The notes under the pieces were generated by a model. That model was not told the DNA's origin and ran no database searches. It worked only from the letters and a program-made list of their open reading frames with translations. From Selenomonas ruminantium subsp. ruminantium ATCC 12561 (lineage in GTDB: Bacteria; Bacillota; Negativicutes; Selenomonadales; Selenomonadaceae): a stretch of DNA of 39,910 nt. This document shows, in pieces, positions 30,772-39,910 of this stretch; the stretch's first letter is position 1; the number at the start of each line of letters is the position of its first letter. Both the position numbers and the translations under genes were made by a program. The stretch is from assembly GCF_000424065.1 (NCBI RefSeq), contig NZ_AUJE01000035.1, positions 1 to 39,910 of the forward strand. Direction: 5' to 3'.

Positions 30772-32361
30772 ATGGCAATGGTCGTGAAAAACAATATGTC
30801 GGCGGTTAATACACTGAATACGCTGAATAAAAACAGCAGTGATATGGCAAATTCACTAAAAAAAGTGTCTTCAGGGATGAGAGTAAACGGGGCAGGGGAT
30901 GATGCTTCTGCTTATAGCATATCTGAACGGATGCGGGTAAAAATCCGGAGCCTTGGTCAATGTGAGGCTAATACCGAGACAGGTAAAAGCATGCTCAAGA
31001 CGGCAGAGCGGGCGGTCAATGAGCAAGTGGATATCACCAAGCGGTTGAAAGAAAACGCCATCAAAGCGGCAAATGATACCTGTACGGACGAAGATCGGAA
31101 AATCATTCAGAAGGAAACAAACCATCTGCTGATGCAGATGAATGATATTTCCTACGAAACAAACTATAATGGCATTCAGCTCCTGAATGGTCGTACGATA
31201 ACAGAACCGTATGAACCATCGTTTATTCCCCGTGTAGGGACGAGTACAGCCAATAGAGGCGGAATACAGATTACCGAATCAGGTACAGATCCAAGCACAA
31301 AACATCCGCCGTTAGTAGGGAAAAAAGTACTAGCAGGGAATACCAGTCCGCTTAATTTTGATTATCCGGATTTGCCGCGTTCGTTGCACAATCAGGGATT
31401 TTCCAGCTTGTGTGAAGCGTGTTCTCAGTTTGCCAGTGTGTTATTTGATGCGAACACAGACGAAGTCCTTTATGCTAATGATAAAAAACCAATTGGGTCC
31501 ATGTCTGAAGTATTTGTGATTGGGATAAAAAACTGTCGGACGCCGGAGGATATTGGTGAAGCTATTTTGAACGGACTGGCCAAAGCGCGGGCTAAGTATA
31601 ACGTTCCGAAGGCTTCAAATGCCATTGATTCTCATCATGGTATTAAATTTTTCAAGTCTAGTACTAACCCAGCTAAGTATTCACTAGAAGCCAATGAGCA
31701 GACTCAGATTATCTACAATGGTGTTTCGGGCGATGTTGAATTTACAGGCGGGGTGCTGCCACATCAGAGTCTGATGATTCAGGGGGATACGAAGGCTTCG
31801 GCAGAAACACGCATAGAGCTTCCCAATACCACCTTGAATGCGCTGTTCCCCGGTTCACCCCTTGATAATGACTGGAAGACTGTCCCACGGCAGATGGACT
31901 ATCCCAAGGAATGGCCAAGCGACTTTGTAGTGGAAGGCAGTGCCGAATATGAGTATTATGACAAGAAATACGGCTGTAATGGCGATATAGAGCAAATTCG
32001 TAAGGAAAAATATTACGATGAAGTGTGGCCTTATCCGCGTAAAGGGGCATCGGCCACGGCCAGCTGTGTTACTACCATACAAAAGGCCACAAGATTTATA
32101 GACGATCTTGACCAAGCATTGAAGTATTTAGTGAATTGTGCCACTACCTTGGGTGCCCAATGCCAGCGTATGGAAGTGATGAATGAAAACCTTGTTACCA
32201 GTGATGAGAGCACCCAGGCATCGGAAAGCCTGATTCGTGATGCGGACATGGCCAAAGAAATGGCAAACTTTACCAAGCACAATGTTTTGACACAGGCGGC
32301 GCAGTCGGCCTTGTCTCAGGCCAATCAGGGCAGCAGCGGTGTGCTGAACCTTTTGCAGTGA
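30772..32361 (+). CDS. Cysteine-rich flagellin with two unusual insertions
   Basis: 529 residues with normal flagellin ends (MAMVVKNNMSAVNTLNTLNK; RDADMAKEM, ending LNLLQ). The hypervariable part (about residues 142-350) contains GFSSLCEACSQFASVLFDAN and a GIKNC segment. A second insertion of about 80 residues (NALFPGSPLDNDW through EVWPYPRKGAS) splits the region before the C-terminal helix. There are nine Cys in all (two in the N-terminal helical domain, three in the variable domain, four from KYGCNGD onward). Flagellins generally have none. There is no HExxH. It follows the peptidase flagellin by 31 bases and is closed by a terminator, so it is probably third in that operon. I do not recognise the inserts. 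Confidence 0.85.
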   Translation: MAMVVKNNMSAVNTLNTLNKNSSDMANSLKKVSSGMRVNGAGDDASAYSISERMRVKIRSLGQCEANTETGKSMLKTAERAVNEQVDITKRLKENAIKAANDTCTDEDRKIIQKETNHLLMQMNDISYETNYNGIQLLNGRTITEPYEPSFIPRVGTSTANRGGIQITESGTDPSTKHPPLVGKKVLAGNTSPLNFDYPDLPRSLHNQGFSSLCEACSQFASVLFDANTDEVLYANDKKPIGSMSEVFVIGIKNCRTPEDIGEAILNGLAKARAKYNVPKASNAIDSHHGIKFFKSSTNPAKYSLEANEQTQIIYNGVSGDVEFTGGVLPHQSLMIQGDTKASAETRIELPNTTLNALFPGSPLDNDWKTVPRQMDYPKEWPSDFVVEGSAEYEYYDKKYGCNGDIEQIRKEKYYDEVWPYPRKGASATASCVTTIQKATRFIDDLDQALKYLVNCATTLGAQCQRMEVMNENLVTSDESTQASESLIRDADMAKEMANFTKHNVLTQAAQSALSQANQGSSGVLNLLQ

Positions 32362-32377
32362 GTAAATATATGGCAAC

Positions 32378-32412
32378 AGCCCTTCTCTTTTTGGGGAGGG
32401 CTTGCTTTTTAC
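32378..32412 (+). terminator. Intrinsic terminator after the three-flagellin operon
   Basis: AGCCCTTCTC, loop, GGGGAGGGCT, then TGCTTTTT. Confidence 0.8.
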
Positions 32413-32466
32413 CTAAAAGTTTGTGTAAAATGAAGATGATGATAGCAAAAAATTTTTTATTGTACT

Positions 32467-32493
32467 TAAGAAATTTTCCAAATCACCGATAAT
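32467..32493 (+). promoter_or_regulatory. Sigma-28 promoter of the last flagellin
   Basis: TAAG (32467-32470), 15-base spacer, CCGATAAT (32486-32493). It matches the flagellar sigma consensus TAAA-N15-GCCGATAA well. The leader is about 80 bases. Confidence 0.75.
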
Positions 32494-32580
32494 ATAACTA
32501 GAAGACTCGGCAGATCTGTATCGGAAATCGTGGATTTGCGTGTATATATAATGGGGTGAAGAACAAGGAGGTTGGCCGCT

Positions 32581-33906
32581 ATGGCTATGGTGGTAAAGAA
32601 TAACATGTCAGCGAAGAACACGCTGAATGAGTTGAACAGGAATGAAAAGGCGCGTACCAAGAATCAGAAGAACCTGTCTACAGGGATGAAGATTAATGGT
32701 GCCGATGATGATGCTTCAGGGTATGCCATCTCCGAAAAAATGCAGACGCAGATTCGCAGCCTGAGTCAGGATTTGGACAACACCCAAACCGCCATGAGTA
32801 TGTTGAAGGTGGCAGAAGGTGGTGTTCAGAGTACCGTGGACATTCTCAGTACCTTGAAAGAAAAAGTCATCAATGCGGCTAACGATACCAATACCGATGA
32901 AGACCGGGCCATCATCCAAAAGGAACTGGATCAGGCGGTCAGTCAGATTGATGAAAACGCCAATGTGATGTACAATGGCAAGATTGTGCTGGATGGTTCC
33001 CATAATAACGAGGTAAAACCGGCTACATATACGGTGCTGGCGAATGAGAACTTAGATCCGTCTACTACTAGTTCAGATTTGATAACGGATTTAAAAGATT
33101 CCTCTGGGAGAAGTTTGGGAATTCTTGAGGATAGTAAAATAGAGTTTTCGTATGTAAAGCAAGGGAAGACTTATACGACTACATTAGATCCAGTGGATAC
33201 GTGGAGCCTTACAGATATGTTTGCAGAAAGCTTAGATCCTGAAGGTTTTCCGCCTAGTAGCAATGATATGAATTTGGCTTTTGACAATGTTATCGGTGTT
33301 GACCGTACTGGTACTAATGTCATGACGGTCAATGGCAATTCAGCATTATTGTTTAGGGCGGCTGAGTCTGGGGTAGATGGTCAGATTGCGGGCTTGACGA
33401 TTAATGTGGTCAACAAGGATGGCACGGTAAATCAAACAGCTAATGCCGTATTAAATGATTTTCGTGAGGCTATCCGGGCAGAGAATGAATCGCCGGATAA
33501 TGCGCTGACGTTCCAAATTGGGACGAAAGCCAATCAGTCGGTAAAAATAGGTTTTTCGGATATGCGCGGTACCGCTTTAGGACTGCGAACCGACGATGGT
33601 ACAACGCTTTCGATTTCCACGCAGGAAAAGGCGAATGCCGCTATCAATGTATTGGAATTGGCTATTGGCAAGGCGTTGGCTGTACAGACGAATATTGGTT
33701 CGGTAGAGAATCGTATGAATTTCACTGCTGCTAACATAACGACTGCAAGTGAAAACACGCAGGCTACAGAATCGATTATCCGTGATGCGGATATGGCCAA
33801 AGAAATGACAGCTTATACCAAAAATAACGTATTGGTGCAAGCATCTCAGTCCATGTTGGCACAAGCCAATCAGAGTAGTTCGTCGGTACTCAGTTTGTTA
33901 CAGTAA
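32581..33906 (+). CDS. Flagellin with a non-catalytic variable domain
   Basis: 441 residues. Conserved ends (MAMVVKNNMSAKNTLNELNR; TESIIRDADMAKEM, ending LSLLQ) frame a variable domain of about 160 residues (from HNNEVKPATYTVLANE to NALTFQIGTKANQ), rich in Asp, Ser and Thr with a KTYTTTLDPVDTWSLTDMF stretch, and without Cys or HExxH. It is the most ordinary filament subunit of the five flagellins here and has its own sigma-28 promoter and terminator, so it could be the major flagellin. ATG 32581 follows AAGGAGG by 9 bases; a TTG nine bases earlier is too close to that site. Confidence 0.92.
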   Translation: MAMVVKNNMSAKNTLNELNRNEKARTKNQKNLSTGMKINGADDDASGYAISEKMQTQIRSLSQDLDNTQTAMSMLKVAEGGVQSTVDILSTLKEKVINAANDTNTDEDRAIIQKELDQAVSQIDENANVMYNGKIVLDGSHNNEVKPATYTVLANENLDPSTTSSDLITDLKDSSGRSLGILEDSKIEFSYVKQGKTYTTTLDPVDTWSLTDMFAESLDPEGFPPSSNDMNLAFDNVIGVDRTGTNVMTVNGNSALLFRAAESGVDGQIAGLTINVVNKDGTVNQTANAVLNDFREAIRAENESPDNALTFQIGTKANQSVKIGFSDMRGTALGLRTDDGTTLSISTQEKANAAINVLELAIGKALAVQTNIGSVENRMNFTAANITTASENTQATESIIRDADMAKEMTAYTKNNVLVQASQSMLAQANQSSSSVLSLLQ

Positions 33907-33920
33907 TTTTTATAGAACAG

Positions 33921-33967
33921 GCCCTGTGCTTGGTGAAGTGAGGCGCTTCATCACGCACAGGGCTTTT
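33921..33967 (+). terminator. Terminator after the last flagellin
   Basis: GCCCTGTGC with an inner GTGAAG arm pairs with CTTCATCAC and GCACAGGGC, followed by TTTT. Confidence 0.85.
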
Positions 33968-34098
33968 GGGTAGATGGAATATTACAGATTTTTGAAAATT
34001 TTATTTTAAGAGATACCATCATGATAAGAGAGTTTCATGGTTAGATATAGATGTAAAGAAAGATAGAATAAGCGCAGTGTTTAATGGGGTGTTGTAAA

Positions 34099-37000
34099 AT
34101 GCGCAGGGATAGTAGACATAAACAAATTGCCTTACAAGTCAGTATTGCGCTGACGGCAGGCATGTTCAGTATTGTACCGGTTGCCTTGGGGGCACCGGTG
34201 GGCGGCAGTTCAGCGACTGCCAACATCAGCTATAGTGATGTAAAAAATGGCAATGTTGTGATTGGTCAGGATACCAATATCAGCAGCACGACAACTAACA
34301 ATGTGATTGACTGGCATGATTTTTCCGTTGCTAAGGATGAAAAAGTTGTTTTTGATGGTGGCAGCGGTAGCAGCATCAAAAACAACTATATGAATGTGGT
34401 CACTGGTGCGAATACATCGAATATAAATGGTAAAATCGAAGGCGGTAATGAGGTTTATCTTGTAAATCCCAATGGGGTTATCTTTGGTAAAGATGCCAGT
34501 GTAGATGTAGGGAGTCTCTATGTATCGACCAGAGGGGATGCAGTTGTCAAAAACGCCACGACTAATGCTGTGGATTTTAATGCGACTAAAGCGAATTTAA
34601 TCACGGCAGCTACTTCGGTCAATGGTGCGGCCATGGACGTGGTCAATATGGGAAAAATATCTGCGGATAAAGTGGTCTTGGAGGGCGAGAATATCCGCTT
34701 GCTTAACTCTGCAGATATTACAGCAGCCAATGGCGTTACCCTGCGGGCGGATGATGGATATATCCATGTGGGGAATACCGGCACCGTTGCCACGGGGTAT
34801 ACATCTGAAAAAATGACCAGCGCAGGTTCTGTTGCGCCTGTCGAAAACTTTACTCTTGTGGATAATACGAACTGGAGTACAACATTGGGGACAGGGGGGG
34901 CGGTCAGCGGTAATTATATGCTGGCTGAAGAGATTGATGCTAGTGCTATTGCGAACTTTAATACGGTATCATCCTTTACCGGAAAAATTGATGGAAATTT
35001 TTATGCAGTAAAAAATGTTAATGGCAACAAAGGGTTATTTGCATCGACAAATAATGCTGAACTAAGAAATATTGGTATTAAAAATTCTACATTTAAATCA
35101 ACTGCAGTTATAGGTGCATTGATTACCAACGCTACAGATACTGAGCTGTATAATGTTTTCAATGAAAACACCAAGATACAGGCTGGCAATAATTCTGGTG
35201 CCTTGGTGGGTACAGCAAGTGGCGTAAAAATAGAATCAAGTTACAATACAGGTAACGTATATAACAACAAAGGTACATCTGTAATGGGAGCTGGTTTTGT
35301 AGGCGTGTTTTCTAGTGGCACGAATACGGTGACCAATAGTTATAGTACAGGGACTACTAATAATAGTGCATTTGCGACAAGCAATACTAGTGCAAGTGTG
35401 ACCTATGAAAATGTATATGGAAACGGAAAAAAATTTCATGGAAATGCTGCTGGAACCGTTGTAATAAAAAATTCTGTTAGCGTGGGAAATAATCAATATC
35501 GCTTGGCAAACAGCAGTGGAACTGAAAAAGATGTATTGAAATCCAATATAGATTTAACGGTACTTTCCTCGGTTGCCCAAGGTGGGGATTATCCATCGTG
35601 GTCGAATTCGACGATTACAGATACAGGAGGCTTATCCTATAGCGGCACGAAACTCATTCGTCCCGCCTGGCGTATCTATGAGGGAAAGGCTGCCCCTGTG
35701 CTGACCGCTTTCCAGCAGGGCATTAAAAATGTCGATTATCATTATGAATATTTTGATGCCAGCAATGCAATTGATACCAATGCGGCAAAATACAACAATG
35801 GTGCCAATAAAGGACAGGATATGACACCCTATACCTATGGCACCACGTTGGATGGTTTGGTCTACAATGGCGACACGCTGAAAATCGTGGACAGCAGTGG
35901 CAACGCAGCTTCGTCCAATAGCACTACCAAGGCAATCAATGATATCAGCACGGTGTTTCAGACTACACCTAATGGCGCTGAGATGATTGATAAAAATCAT
36001 GTATTCTACAATGCGGCCGGACAGCGGGATGCTACCTATACGCCGCCAGCCACGGGAAACACCACAGGCACGCAGAACAAGCTGGCTTTTGTTTGGTCTG
36101 ATCAAAAAGGGTATGATCTGGTGGGGAGTAATATCTCCATTGCGCCGCGTCAGGTGATACTGACCAATAACTTAGGTACGCAGACGATTGTCAAGGAATA
36201 TGATGGTTCGGATGATGCGGTGAATTTGGTGCCTAACCTGTTCAAAGGAAACAGCGCGACATCTACCGGCATACTGGCTGTCGATAGTGGTTCGGTAAAT
36301 GTGGGATGGGCTCAAAATACAACTCCTACGGCTATTTTTGTCAATCAGGGGGGAACGACGGGAAACGCGGACGTCAGCGCAAATAAGCAGGTATTGATCA
36401 ATGGTACGATTGCGCTCACTACCCCTAGCGGTGCGGCTTATACAGGTAGCAATTATGTCATCGTGGATGGCAATGGTAATCCGGCTTCCAGTGTACAGTT
36501 GAATACGGCAGTAAATGCGGCAATCTATCAACGTCAGCTGCAGGTATCCTTTAACAGCACACCGATTACCAAGACCTATGACAAGGATGAATTTGTCAAA
36601 GACAGTAACGGCAATTTGCGGTCTTTTGGGCAAAGCGATTTTACCCTGAATACGGCCAATGTGGTGTCTGGGGATAATGTGGCTTTAACCGTGGCAACTA
36701 CGAATCAAGCCACTTATGTGGACAAAGCTACGGGACAAGTGCAGAAAAATGTAGGAACTCATGATGTAGCTGTGGGCGGCGTAACATTAACCGGTACTGC
36801 GGCGAAGAATTATACTTTGGTAGATGCCAGTGGCAATCCGGTTTATAGCGAACAGGGCATTGTTACCGGCTTTAAGCAGCAGGGGAATCCCATTGGTCTT
36901 GGCGGTGGAACATTCTATACCACGGGCGATATTACCCTGCGTTCTTTGGGCGATACCGGTTATAAGTGGTTTAAGAATGCGCCTGGCGGCACGCCAAAGT

Positions 37001-39910
37001 ATGAAACGGCGACCAAGGAATACGATGGAAACTCGAACTATGCTGACCCGGGGACCTTTTATGTCAGCAATGCCGGTTCGTCGTCAGCATCGGCTACTAC
37101 TGGTATGGTAGCTGGGGATAACCTTGATTTTCAGGTGACTTCCGCAGAGTTTACGAATGACAGCACTAACGTGAATTCCACGCCGGTTCGTGATGCCAAT
37201 ATCACCAATACGCCACAGGGGGTACGCTATACGGTGTCCGTCAGTGGTACGGCAGCCAGCAATTATACCTTTGATTCGCAGACGGCGATTAATAATGGCA
37301 CAGCGGTACCTTTGACAAATGGCGGCACGGCACAGGTCATGGGCGAGGGCAATATTACCCCGCGTACCATTTATGTCACTGCACCACAGGCAAGTACCGC
37401 CAATAAAACTTATGATGGGGATGCTTATGTTAAAGATGCCAATGGCAATACTACCTTTGATTTGACGTCTGGTTATCTAATTTATGCCGATAACATCAGT
37501 CACCGTCATTTGGTCAGTGGAGATGGTTCCACGATTGATATTACGGGGTTGTATCAGGCTGGTACGAATGCGGCAGGTTATAGCTATGCCGGTAAGGATG
37601 TAAATTATGATGCGACCAATACCGTCAATCCGGTTCTGGCCAAAGATATCGTCTATACGGCGAAGGTTATGCAGAATAATGTACCCAGTACCAATTATGT
37701 ATTTAATATCTCTGGGTCCAATCAGGCAACTTTTAATGGCAAAGGTACCATTGATCCTGTACAGCTGGGTGCGATTACGTTTAACAGCGTATCCAAGACT
37801 TATGATGGCAATGCTGCTGTAACCAACACACAGAATACAGCAGCACCACAGTATACCGATGATGAGATTCAAATGAATAAGAAGCTGACCGGAATCATTT
37901 CCGGAGAAAGCATCAGCGATGTATTTCACGTAGACAGCAATGGTTATTTGGATTCTACTGGGGCAGGCTTATTGGCCAATGGCACATTTGCAGCTAACTA
38001 TGGTGATCAGGGGGCCAATGGTTTTACGCTGAACCCCAATGTGAAACGCGATCCGCAAAATTTAAAGCAGATTTTGCCACGGGATGTAGAGTATGCCGGA
38101 ATAAGCAGCCTGATGAAGAACCACAACTATGTTTTAGCCCCTGCCACGGCTAATAGTGACAAAGTTTATGGTCAGGGAACCATCAATCCCTTTGTGGTTA
38201 CCGATAAGAGCTGGATTAAACTTGACCGGAATAATACGCCGATTACTAAGGTTTACGATGGCACCGATACAATAGCAAATCCCATGAGTTACCTGAATAC
38301 TACTGGTAATAACAAGGCTAATGCCACCGTAACTACGCCTGCGGGGAAGGTTCTGCCGGGACTGGGGTCAACGGTAATTGGCGCGAATTATTTCAGTCCG
38401 CATAGTAATGGCAATACCGCGCAAGATGTTATTTATACCGTTGACTTTGTTGAGTCAGGAAATTATAGCATTGCTGACGGTGTGAATAATCCACAGCAGA
38501 TTAACTTGAAAAATACACAGGGATATGTGGATTTGACTTTGTCCGGAGGTGGCTTGATTACCCAGAAACATATTATTGCTACCACGCCGAAGGATCCTGA
38601 TGTAACCAAGACCTATGATGCTACAGATGTTATCAGCAAAACGGGTAATGCTTTGGTGGATATCAGCAATGATATTCTGCCTATTGACCGGTCACGGATA
38701 ACCAATGGAACCACGGCAAAATATATTGCCAATGCCAATGGTGCAGCACCTGATGCCAGCACCAATAATGGCGATAAGACAGTGGAATATACGTTGGCAT
38801 TGAACGGTGATACCTATCGGGATTATCTGTTGGATAATGGCAATGGTGGTAACACGATTACCGGTGCTGGTACTATCAACAAGCGCAATTTGGTCATATC
38901 GGGTAATACCAACCATTACAAGAAATATGATGGTAAAGACACCGTTACCGATATGCCTGCTAGTCTTTCGGGATTTACCTTTGGTGATTCGCAGGATACA
39001 ACGGTTTTGGGGCTGGATAATTTTGATATCAGCAAGCTTACGGGTAGTTATGGTTCGGGCAATACGGATGCCACATTTGTTGCTGACCCCAATGTAGGCA
39101 AAAATAAGGATGTACAATATAGTGGTTTCTTTACCGCATTGGGGGCAAAAGCGAAAAACTATACAGTAAATGGTGCAAGTTATAACAGTGGCAGTACAGG
39201 TACAGCTTATGGACAGGGGATTATTGATCCGGCAGCATTTGCGGGTAAATTTATTTTTAAGCTGAACAATGGGATAACGCAGACATATAGCGGCTCGGAT
39301 GATGTGGGGCAGTTGGAGTCCAATACTACTGCGGCGGCAAAAGATGGTTTCCGACGACAATGGGTAGATTTAACGAACAGCGGCGTAGACATTGACAACG
39401 ATGGTACGATTGATATTACGTTAGGCAATGGTGCCTATACCTATACGATAAATTCGGCAAAATATACCACGGGTGCCGATGCGGGAACCAATAAACCGGT
39501 AACCTATAGCATCACGTTAAACCCAGCCAGTCTCACCAATTATACAGGTGTAACGACTCCGCAAAATCTCACCGATACCATCACGGACGGCGAAATCAAA
39601 GCGCGTGAAGTAACGGTGGATCTGACTGCACTAGCCAAAGGAGGACTGAGCAAATACTACGATAATACCGGTGCAATCTACAACAATGACAACAAGGCCT
39701 ATTCCACGGACACAGCAACCGGAACAATCCTGACGGGCAACAGCATCGTAGAATTTGACCCGGTAGATACAGTCAACCATACAGGATTGATAAAAGGAAC
39801 GAATGCAAGTACGGGTGCATATACGAATGCAGATGCAGGTTTAGGCAAAGTCGTAGAATATACGGCAGATATCACAGGAGATAAATTAAGCAACTATATC
39901 TTCAAAGATA
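34099..39910 (+). CDS. Large two-partner-secretion exoprotein (filamentous haemagglutinin-like) with MBG/YDG repeats, partial
   Basis: Open from ATG 34099 to the window edge, at least 1,937 residues. The N-terminus is a long signal peptide (MRRDSRHKQIALQVSIALTA and on to about residue 32). A TPS domain follows, with the hallmark VYLVNPNGVIFG near residues 118-129, needed for export through an outer-membrane TpsB partner. Residues about 275-435 contain GLUG-like short repeats (IDGNFYAVKNVNG, GALVGTASG). From about 700 onward ten YDG-type motifs (K-x-Y-D-G) stand at residues 701, 827, 975, 1105, 1235, 1386, 1506, 1610, 1730 and 1854, each with an N-Y-x-F/L strand before the next: MBG/YDG beta domains typical of adhesins. 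GGGGTG 8-12 bases before the ATG is a modest ribosome-binding site. No tpsB is in the window. Likely a surface adhesin. Confidence 0.85.
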   Translation, partial: MRRDSRHKQIALQVSIALTAGMFSIVPVALGAPVGGSSATANISYSDVKNGNVVIGQDTNISSTTTNNVIDWHDFSVAKDEKVVFDGGSGSSIKNNYMNVVTGANTSNINGKIEGGNEVYLVNPNGVIFGKDASVDVGSLYVSTRGDAVVKNATTNAVDFNATKANLITAATSVNGAAMDVVNMGKISADKVVLEGENIRLLNSADITAANGVTLRADDGYIHVGNTGTVATGYTSEKMTSAGSVAPVENFTLVDNTNWSTTLGTGGAVSGNYMLAEEIDASAIANFNTVSSFTGKIDGNFYAVKNVNGNKGLFASTNNAELRNIGIKNSTFKSTAVIGALITNATDTELYNVFNENTKIQAGNNSGALVGTASGVKIESSYNTGNVYNNKGTSVMGAGFVGVFSSGTNTVTNSYSTGTTNNSAFATSNTSASVTYENVYGNGKKFHGNAAGTVVIKNSVSVGNNQYRLANSSGTEKDVLKSNIDLTVLSSVAQGGDYPSWSNSTITDTGGLSYSGTKLIRPAWRIYEGKAAPVLTAFQQGIKNVDYHYEYFDASNAIDTNAAKYNNGANKGQDMTPYTYGTTLDGLVYNGDTLKIVDSSGNAASSNSTTKAINDISTVFQTTPNGAEMIDKNHVFYNAAGQRDATYTPPATGNTTGTQNKLAFVWSDQKGYDLVGSNISIAPRQVILTNNLGTQTIVKEYDGSDDAVNLVPNLFKGNSATSTGILAVDSGSVNVGWAQNTTPTAIFVNQGGTTGNADVSANKQVLINGTIALTTPSGAAYTGSNYVIVDGNGNPASSVQLNTAVNAAIYQRQLQVSFNSTPITKTYDKDEFVKDSNGNLRSFGQSDFTLNTANVVSGDNVALTVATTNQATYVDKATGQVQKNVGTHDVAVGGVTLTGTAAKNYTLVDASGNPVYSEQGIVTGFKQQGNPIGLGGGTFYTTGDITLRSLGDTGYKWFKNAPGGTPKYETATKEYDGNSNYADPGTFYVSNAGSSSASATTGMVAGDNLDFQVTSAEFTNDSTNVNSTPVRDANITNTPQGVRYTVSVSGTAASNYTFDSQTAINNGTAVPLTNGGTAQVMGEGNITPRTIYVTAPQASTANKTYDGDAYVKDANGNTTFDLTSGYLIYADNISHRHLVSGDGSTIDITGLYQAGTNAAGYSYAGKDVNYDATNTVNPVLAKDIVYTAKVMQNNVPSTNYVFNISGSNQATFNGKGTIDPVQLGAITFNSVSKTYDGNAAVTNTQNTAAPQYTDDEIQMNKKLTGIISGESISDVFHVDSNGYLDSTGAGLLANGTFAANYGDQGANGFTLNPNVKRDPQNLKQILPRDVEYAGISSLMKNHNYVLAPATANSDKVYGQGTINPFVVTDKSWIKLDRNNTPITKVYDGTDTIANPMSYLNTTGNNKANATVTTPAGKVLPGLGSTVIGANYFSPHSNGNTAQDVIYTVDFVESGNYSIADGVNNPQQINLKNTQGYVDLTLSGGGLITQKHIIATTPKDPDVTKTYDATDVISKTGNALVDISNDILPIDRSRITNGTTAKYIANANGAAPDASTNNGDKTVEYTLALNGDTYRDYLLDNGNGGNTITGAGTINKRNLVISGNTNHYKKYDGKDTVTDMPASLSGFTFGDSQDTTVLGLDNFDISKLTGSYGSGNTDATFVADPNVGKNKDVQYSGFFTALGAKAKNYTVNGASYNSGSTGTAYGQGIIDPAAFAGKFIFKLNNGITQTYSGSDDVGQLESNTTAAAKDGFRRQWVDLTNSGVDIDNDGTIDITLGNGAYTYTINSAKYTTGADAGTNKPVTYSITLNPASLTNYTGVTTPQNLTDTITDGEIKAREVTVDLTALAKGGLSKYYDNTGAIYNNDNKAYSTDTATGTILTGNSIVEFDPVDTVNHTGLIKGTNASTGAYTNADAGLGKVVEYTADITGDKLSNYIFKD

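Noticed and set aside
31640-31660. Possible metallopeptidase motif in the Cys-rich flagellin (DSHHGIKFF)
   Set aside because: It is not HExxH, and no downstream Glu pattern or module A/B similarity is present.
36199-39670. Regularly spaced repeats considered as a CRISPR array or nucleotide tandem repeat
   Set aside because: The periodicity is in the protein (YDG motifs 104-151 residues apart), not in identical short DNA repeats.
1-39910. tRNA, rRNA or replication-origin features
   Set aside because: I saw no cloverleaf with a CCA-type acceptor end, no rRNA signature, and no cluster of DnaA boxes; a covariance-model search would be needed to exclude small RNAs fully.

Overview
The window looks like a chromosomal segment of a diderm, flagellated Firmicute of the class Negativicutes, most like Selenomonas or a close relative. 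The grounds are: Firmicutes-type Shine-Dalgarno sites (AGGAGG) and sigma-70 and sigma-28 promoters; multiple flagellins; a SCIFF ranthipeptide pair as in Clostridia; and a two-partner-secretion exoprotein, which needs an outer membrane. The genus is inferred from gene content and was not tested by any search.

Layout. 1-350: the 3' end of an IS200/IS605-type tnpB and its hairpin right end, inserted into a PIN-like gene. 349-1500 (-): an MFS transporter. 1798-2700: a short, divergent flagellin. 2790-3075: a tiny holin-like type I toxin gene with a convergent candidate antisense RNA. 3094-5186: overlapping genes for a YdcF/SanA-type membrane protein and a MATE exporter. 5245-5506: a second candidate type I toxin/antisense module. 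5646-7328: a phosphohexomutase. 7547-12566: a molybdenum hydroxylase operon (XdhC-like maturation factor, Mo-binding, 2Fe-2S and FAD subunits, MocA-like nucleotidyltransferase). 12985-14445: pgi. 14547-15147: a 601-bp non-coding element built of nested inverted repeats. 15308-17327: three small envelope or unknown proteins. 17343-18122: a PHP-family histidinol phosphatase. 18200-19810: SCIFF precursor and its radical-SAM maturase. 20155-25109: lower glycolysis (gap, pgk, tpiA, gpmI). 25291-27037: a NifU/IscU-like protein and a GGGtGRT protein. 27180-33906: four flagellin genes. 34099-end: a giant secreted exoprotein that runs off the window.

How it works together. Central glycolysis is spread over pgcA, pgi and the gap-pgk-tpiA-gpmI cluster, separated by hairpin-rich repeats. 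The Mo-hydroxylase operon carries structural subunits plus cofactor maturation. The right third is a surface/motility island. Two of its tandem flagellins carry an HExxH metallopeptidase in the hypervariable region (flagellinolysin type), a third is unusually rich in cysteine, and a fourth is more conventional.

Main discovery. The two peptidase flagellins contain the same two modules (HExxH module B and helical module A) in opposite order: A-B in the first gene, B-A in the second. The permuted copy also has Ala where the second copy has the Glu expected to be the third zinc ligand. Together with the nine-cysteine flagellin in the same apparent operon, this suggests a filament with specialised, partly catalytic subunits.
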